Below, piece by piece: positions 6,449 to 6,652 of a stretch of 6,652 nt of DNA. Positions within the stretch are counted from its first letter, which is position 1; each line of letters begins with the position of its first letter. A model generated the notes under the pieces. The model was not told where the DNA came from. It saw only the letters and a list, made by a program, of their open reading frames with translations, and did no database searches. The position numbers and the translations under genes were made by a program. The stretch covers positions 1-6,652 of the forward strand of contig CALAFU010000243.1 in assembly GCA_937891325.1 (NCBI GenBank). Reading direction: 5' to 3'. The stretch comes from an uncultured Candidatus Melainabacteria bacterium (GTDB lineage Bacteria > Cyanobacteriota > Vampirovibrionia > Gastranaerophilales > Gastranaerophilaceae).

Positions 6449-6652
6449 TTATTTCAATTCCACCAAATCATTTTTTATCAGTGTTTTAAACTTTTCGTCA
6501 ATTGCGTTTAAGTCAACGATATCAACTTCATAGGGCAATGTAGAATCTGTAAAAGTTATTAGCAAATTACCCAAAACATCGGCTGAAATCTTTTTATCGT
6601 TGCATTTTACCGCGATATCAATGTCGGAATACTCTTTATTTGTTCCTTTTGC
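6449..6652 (-). CDS. MNT-type nucleotidyltransferase, C-terminal two thirds, cut by right window edge
   Basis: Reading the minus strand from the right edge gives 67 codons without a stop, ending in TAA (complement of 6449-6451). The visible protein starts AKGTNKEYSDIDIAVK. This is the second half of the nucleotidyltransferase signature GS-x-A-x-G-x5-SD-x-D, with the metal-binding aspartates at visible residues 10 and 12. The usual third acidic position is present in YEVDIVDL (visible D44). The tail, EKFKTLIKNDLVELK, resembles HI0073-like proteins of about 100 residues, so some 30-40 N-terminal residues and the start codon are missing. Members of this family are often the MNT half of HEPN-MNT pairs, in which the MNT enzyme can AMPylate the HEPN partner. 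No HEPN gene lies downstream (to the left), so any partner would be upstream, beyond the right edge. The gene converges on secA. It is clearly coding although short, and its chromosomal role is unknown. Confidence 0.85.
   Translation of the reverse strand, partial: AKGTNKEYSDIDIAVKCNDKKISADVLGNLLITFTDSTLPYEVDIVDLNAIDEKFKTLIKNDLVELK

Overview
This AT-rich window carries four complete plus-strand genes, one plus-strand gene cut by the left edge and one minus-strand gene cut by the right edge. The most likely source is a bacterium of the non-photosynthetic cyanobacterial sister lineage (Melainabacteria / Gastranaerophilales-like). This rests on three points. SecA is cyanobacterial-like around its helicase motifs but carries a zinc-binding C-terminus. 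Shine-Dalgarno sequences are scarce. A hypothetical protein has the N-terminus MNITPIN and scattered F-x-G motifs, a style I associate with that lineage. The taxonomic call is inference, not proof.

Layout. Positions 2-466 encode the C-terminal third of a four-carbon acid sugar kinase (DUF1537) family protein, whose start lies left of the window. A short intergenic region follows, with a perfect 15-bp inverted repeat (496-530) overlapping the -35 of a promoter. Positions 552-1085 encode an unrecognised 177-residue protein with four short F-G/F-K-G motifs. A weak stem-loop follows at 1115-1150. A well-spaced promoter (1195-1223) then places the predicted transcription start on or beside the ATG of a PilZ-domain protein (1230-1847). 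That gene is followed after 15 bases by a 531-residue TPR protein (1863-3458), and the two look like one operon. secA (3564-6356) has its own promoter and the only clear Shine-Dalgarno sequence among the genes whose starts are visible. It ends at a textbook intrinsic terminator (6363-6396). The right end (6449-6652, minus strand) holds the C-terminal two thirds of a small MNT-type nucleotidyltransferase, convergent with secA.

How they work together. SecA is the housekeeping ATPase of the general secretion pathway. The PilZ protein should bind cyclic di-GMP, and the TPR protein is a probable scaffold. Their tight coupling suggests a c-di-GMP-responsive module, but no effector output is visible here. 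The sugar kinase, the F-x-G protein and the nucleotidyltransferase show no functional link to these genes. No RNA genes, CRISPR arrays or insertion sequences were found.
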